Assembly (NCBI GenBank): GCA_017305535.1 | Contig: JAFKKN010000009.1 | Span: 238,039-302,038 of the forward strand | Length of the DNA stretch: 64,000 nucleotides | Source: Hyphomicrobiales bacterium | Lineage (GTDB): Bacteria > Pseudomonadota > Alphaproteobacteria > Rhizobiales > Xanthobacteraceae | Direction of reading: 5' to 3' | Part shown: positions 62,721 through 64,000 of the stretch, in pieces | How the letters are laid out: the number at the start of each line of letters is the position of its first letter | How positions within the stretch are numbered: the first letter of the stretch is position 1 | The notes under the pieces: model-generated | What the model saw: only the letters and a program-made list of their open reading frames with translations | Told to the model about the DNA's origin: nothing | Database searches by the model: none | Made by a program: the position numbers and the translations under genes

Positions 62721-63494
62721 TTAATCGAGGATGGCGACGGCGCGCGTCCAGCCCGCGGATGCCCGCTCGATCTTCACCGGGAAGCACGAGACGGTAAATC
62801 CGCTCGACGGCAGTTGATCGAGATTGTGCAGCTTCTCCAGATGACAATAACCGATATGGCGACCGGCCTTGTGGCCTTCCCAGATCAGGCTGGCGTCGTG
62901 GGTCGCGGCATACCTTTTCGCGGTGTGCACGAACGGAGCATCCCAGCTCCAGCCGTCGGTGCCGGTGAGACGCACGCCACGCTCCAGCAGATACATGGTG
63001 GCCTCGTAACCCATGCCGCAGCCGGAGGTGACGTAATCGGCCTGTCCGTACTTCGCGCCGGCGCTGGTGTTGACGACGACGATCTCGAGCGGCTTGAGCG
63101 TGTGCCCGATGCGCTTGAGTTCGTCGGCGACATCCTTTGCGGTTGCCACGTAGCCGTCGGGCAGGTGGCGGAAGTCGAGTTTGACGCCGGGCTGCAAGCA
63201 CCACTCCAGCGGCACCTCGTCGATGGTCGACGCGCGCTCGCCGCGATTCATCGTCGGATGGAAGTGATACGGCGCATCGAGATGCGTGCCGTTATGAGTC
63301 GAGAGGTTGACCATCTCGACTGCCCAGCCTTGACCGTCCGGCAAATCCTCGGCCTTGAGGCCGTCGAAGAATTGCAGCATGCGCGGCAACCCTTGCTGGT
63401 GATCGATATACTGAATGGTGGGATGATTGCCGGGCGGGTCGGCCGGGACGTCGTTTTGCAGCGGCACGGAAATGTCGATCAGCTTGCGGGCCAT
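62721..63494 (-). CDS. Cyclase family protein (metal-dependent, kynurenine formamidase-like)
   Basis: A 257-residue metal-dependent hydrolase of the cyclase family (PF04199). The signature HNGTHLDAPYHFHP (about residues 66-79) supplies metal-binding His and Asp residues. Others are LIDISVPLQNDVPADPP at the start and GYEATMYLLERGVRLTGTDGWSWDAPF. Members include kynurenine formamidase and other amide or lactone hydrolases. I chose the ATG at 63494 (MARKLIDISVPLQ). GGAG lies 12 nt upstream, a rather long spacing. Confidence 0.88.
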   Translation of the reverse strand: MARKLIDISVPLQNDVPADPPGNHPTIQYIDHQQGLPRMLQFFDGLKAEDLPDGQGWAVEMVNLSTHNGTHLDAPYHFHPTMNRGERASTIDEVPLEWCLQPGVKLDFRHLPDGYVATAKDVADELKRIGHTLKPLEIVVVNTSAGAKYGQADYVTSGCGMGYEATMYLLERGVRLTGTDGWSWDAPFVHTAKRYAATHDASLIWEGHKAGRHIGYCHLEKLHNLDQLPSSGFTVSCFPVKIERASAGWTRAVAILD

Positions 63495-63789
63495 GGTCGT
63501 TGTTGTCTCCTGCGGGCGCATGGCGGCGAGAGTAGCCTGCGAGCTCCGCCGCCCCAACAGGATCGACACGTCGCGGTGGGGCGACAATCTCCTTCCACAA
63601 TGACGGGCAAGATGGCTTGCCCACGCCGGCAAACGCCATTATACGTTCGCCGCTGTCTCCGGAACGCGCTGCTTCGCGGCCATCCGGCGCGGGGTCGACG
63701 CTCCTCCAAGCGTTTGATTGAGCGGATATTTTCACGACAGCGCGGAACCTTGGGGCCGAAAGCGATCCTCGCCTCGGACCTGGTGTTTC

Positions 63790-63864
63790 GCTCCCTTCGT
63801 CTATCGGTTAGGACGCCACCCTTTCACGGTGGAGAGAGCGGTTCGATTCCGCTAGGGAGCGCCA
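63790..63864 (+). tRNA. tRNA-Glu (anticodon UUC)
   Basis: A complete cloverleaf: acceptor GCTCCCT pairing AGGGAGC, D-arm GTCTATCGGTTAGGAC, anticodon stem CCACC/GGTGG around loop CTTTCAC with anticodon TTC, T-arm with GTTCGATTC, discriminator G at 63861 and encoded CCA at 63862-63864. No variable extra arm. The 3' half overlaps, on the other strand, the end of a recombinase reading frame. Confidence 0.96.
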
Positions 63865-64000
63865 CTTCGGTACACATCTGCGAACACCGCCTCCGGCCAC
63901 AACACGACCATTAACCGCTTGTTCCAGCGTATTTTTATCCCCCACAATGCGGATGACGCGGTCGTCGACTTCGATCCTGTCGATGACCGCCCTGATATAG
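63808..64000 (-). CDS. C-terminal part of a site-specific recombinase, runs off the window
   Basis: The minus strand from 64000 to 63808 is open and ends in TAA (63808-63810) inside tRNA-Glu. The visible protein end reads IRAVIDRIEVDDRVIRIVGD, KNTLEQAV, then GGGVRRCVPKWRSLAESNRS and LHREGVAS. The pattern of a DRIEVDDRVIRI strand pair followed by V-R-x-x-V-x-K-W-R matches, from memory, the end of bradyrhizobial recombinase family (large serine recombinase) proteins. The part after KWR is translated from the antisense of the tRNA. The catalytic domain lies outside, so the type is inferred. Confidence 0.7.
   Translation of the reverse strand, partial: YIRAVIDRIEVDDRVIRIVGDKNTLEQAVNGRVVAGGGVRRCVPKWRSLAESNRSLHRERVAS

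Overview
The window is GC-rich, densely coded chromosomal DNA of an alphaproteobacterium. The gene families and the interspersed palindromic repeats fit the Nitrobacteraceae (Bradyrhizobium / Rhodopseudomonas / Afipia relatives) best. This placement rests on recognising gene families (phosphatidylcholine synthase, IalB, HspQ, fasciclin with an ECF sigma/anti-sigma pair, class I PhaC) and repeat types, not on a database search. Most of the window is ordinary core and metabolic genome. Only the extreme right edge looks like the start of an integrated element.

Layout, left part. 66-3434 (minus): degenerate adenylate-forming enzyme and a YejA-like peptide-binding protein. 3663-6080: IalB-like secreted protein, HspQ, AEC transporter. 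6127-8309: acyl-CoA-dehydrogenase-type flavoenzyme divergent from a GcvA-type LysR regulator, with a palindromic operator between them. 8486-14475: UbiH-type hydroxylase, Pcs, TerC, quinone oxidoreductase, FAD dehydrogenase. 14482-20399: RimO, then a nitrite-assimilation operon (FocA/NirC channel, siroheme reductase, flavoprotein partner) behind a near-consensus sigma-54 promoter.

Layout, middle. 21157-23720: 5-oxoprolinase genes pxpB-pxpC-pxpA. 23959-30866: RraA-like protein, cupin, thioesterase, DUF2147 protein, small hypothetical, amidase, PheC-like periplasmic dehydratase and a 2-hydroxyacid dehydrogenase, plus a short remnant of a second dehydrogenase copy. 31065-35478: a complete sugar-type ABC importer with a Tat-exported binding protein. 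35883-39187: FAD monooxygenase, then an ECF sigma / anti-sigma / fasciclin module. 39278-43352: SDR, ParE, small membrane protein, DedA.

Layout, right part. 43412-45266: a possible arginine leader peptide and attenuator, then paiB-argC. 45409-47822: MAPEG protein and class I PHA synthase. 48654-55451: aminotransferase, homoserine dehydrogenase, GlpX, GNAT, haloacid dehalogenase and RecJ, a mainly anabolic and repair run. 55448-61422: lytic transglycosylase, M23 peptidase and the EF-P / EpmA / EpmB translation module. 61435-63494: small proteins, HdeD, cyclase-family hydrolase. 63790-64000: tRNA-Glu(UUC) whose antisense strand carries the last codons of a site-specific recombinase running off the window.

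Most notable observations: (1) a putative leaderless leader peptide rich in Arg codons, followed by a terminator-like hairpin, ahead of paiB-argC; (2) a recombinase C-terminus that reads into tRNA-Glu, marking an integrated element to the right; (3) a reductase in which an Fe-S cluster motif sits where CysJ has flavodoxin, sharing an N-terminal docking-like motif with its partner; (4) inverted pairs of REP elements (REPIN-like) in several gaps; (5) a fossil C-terminus of a duplicated dehydrogenase.
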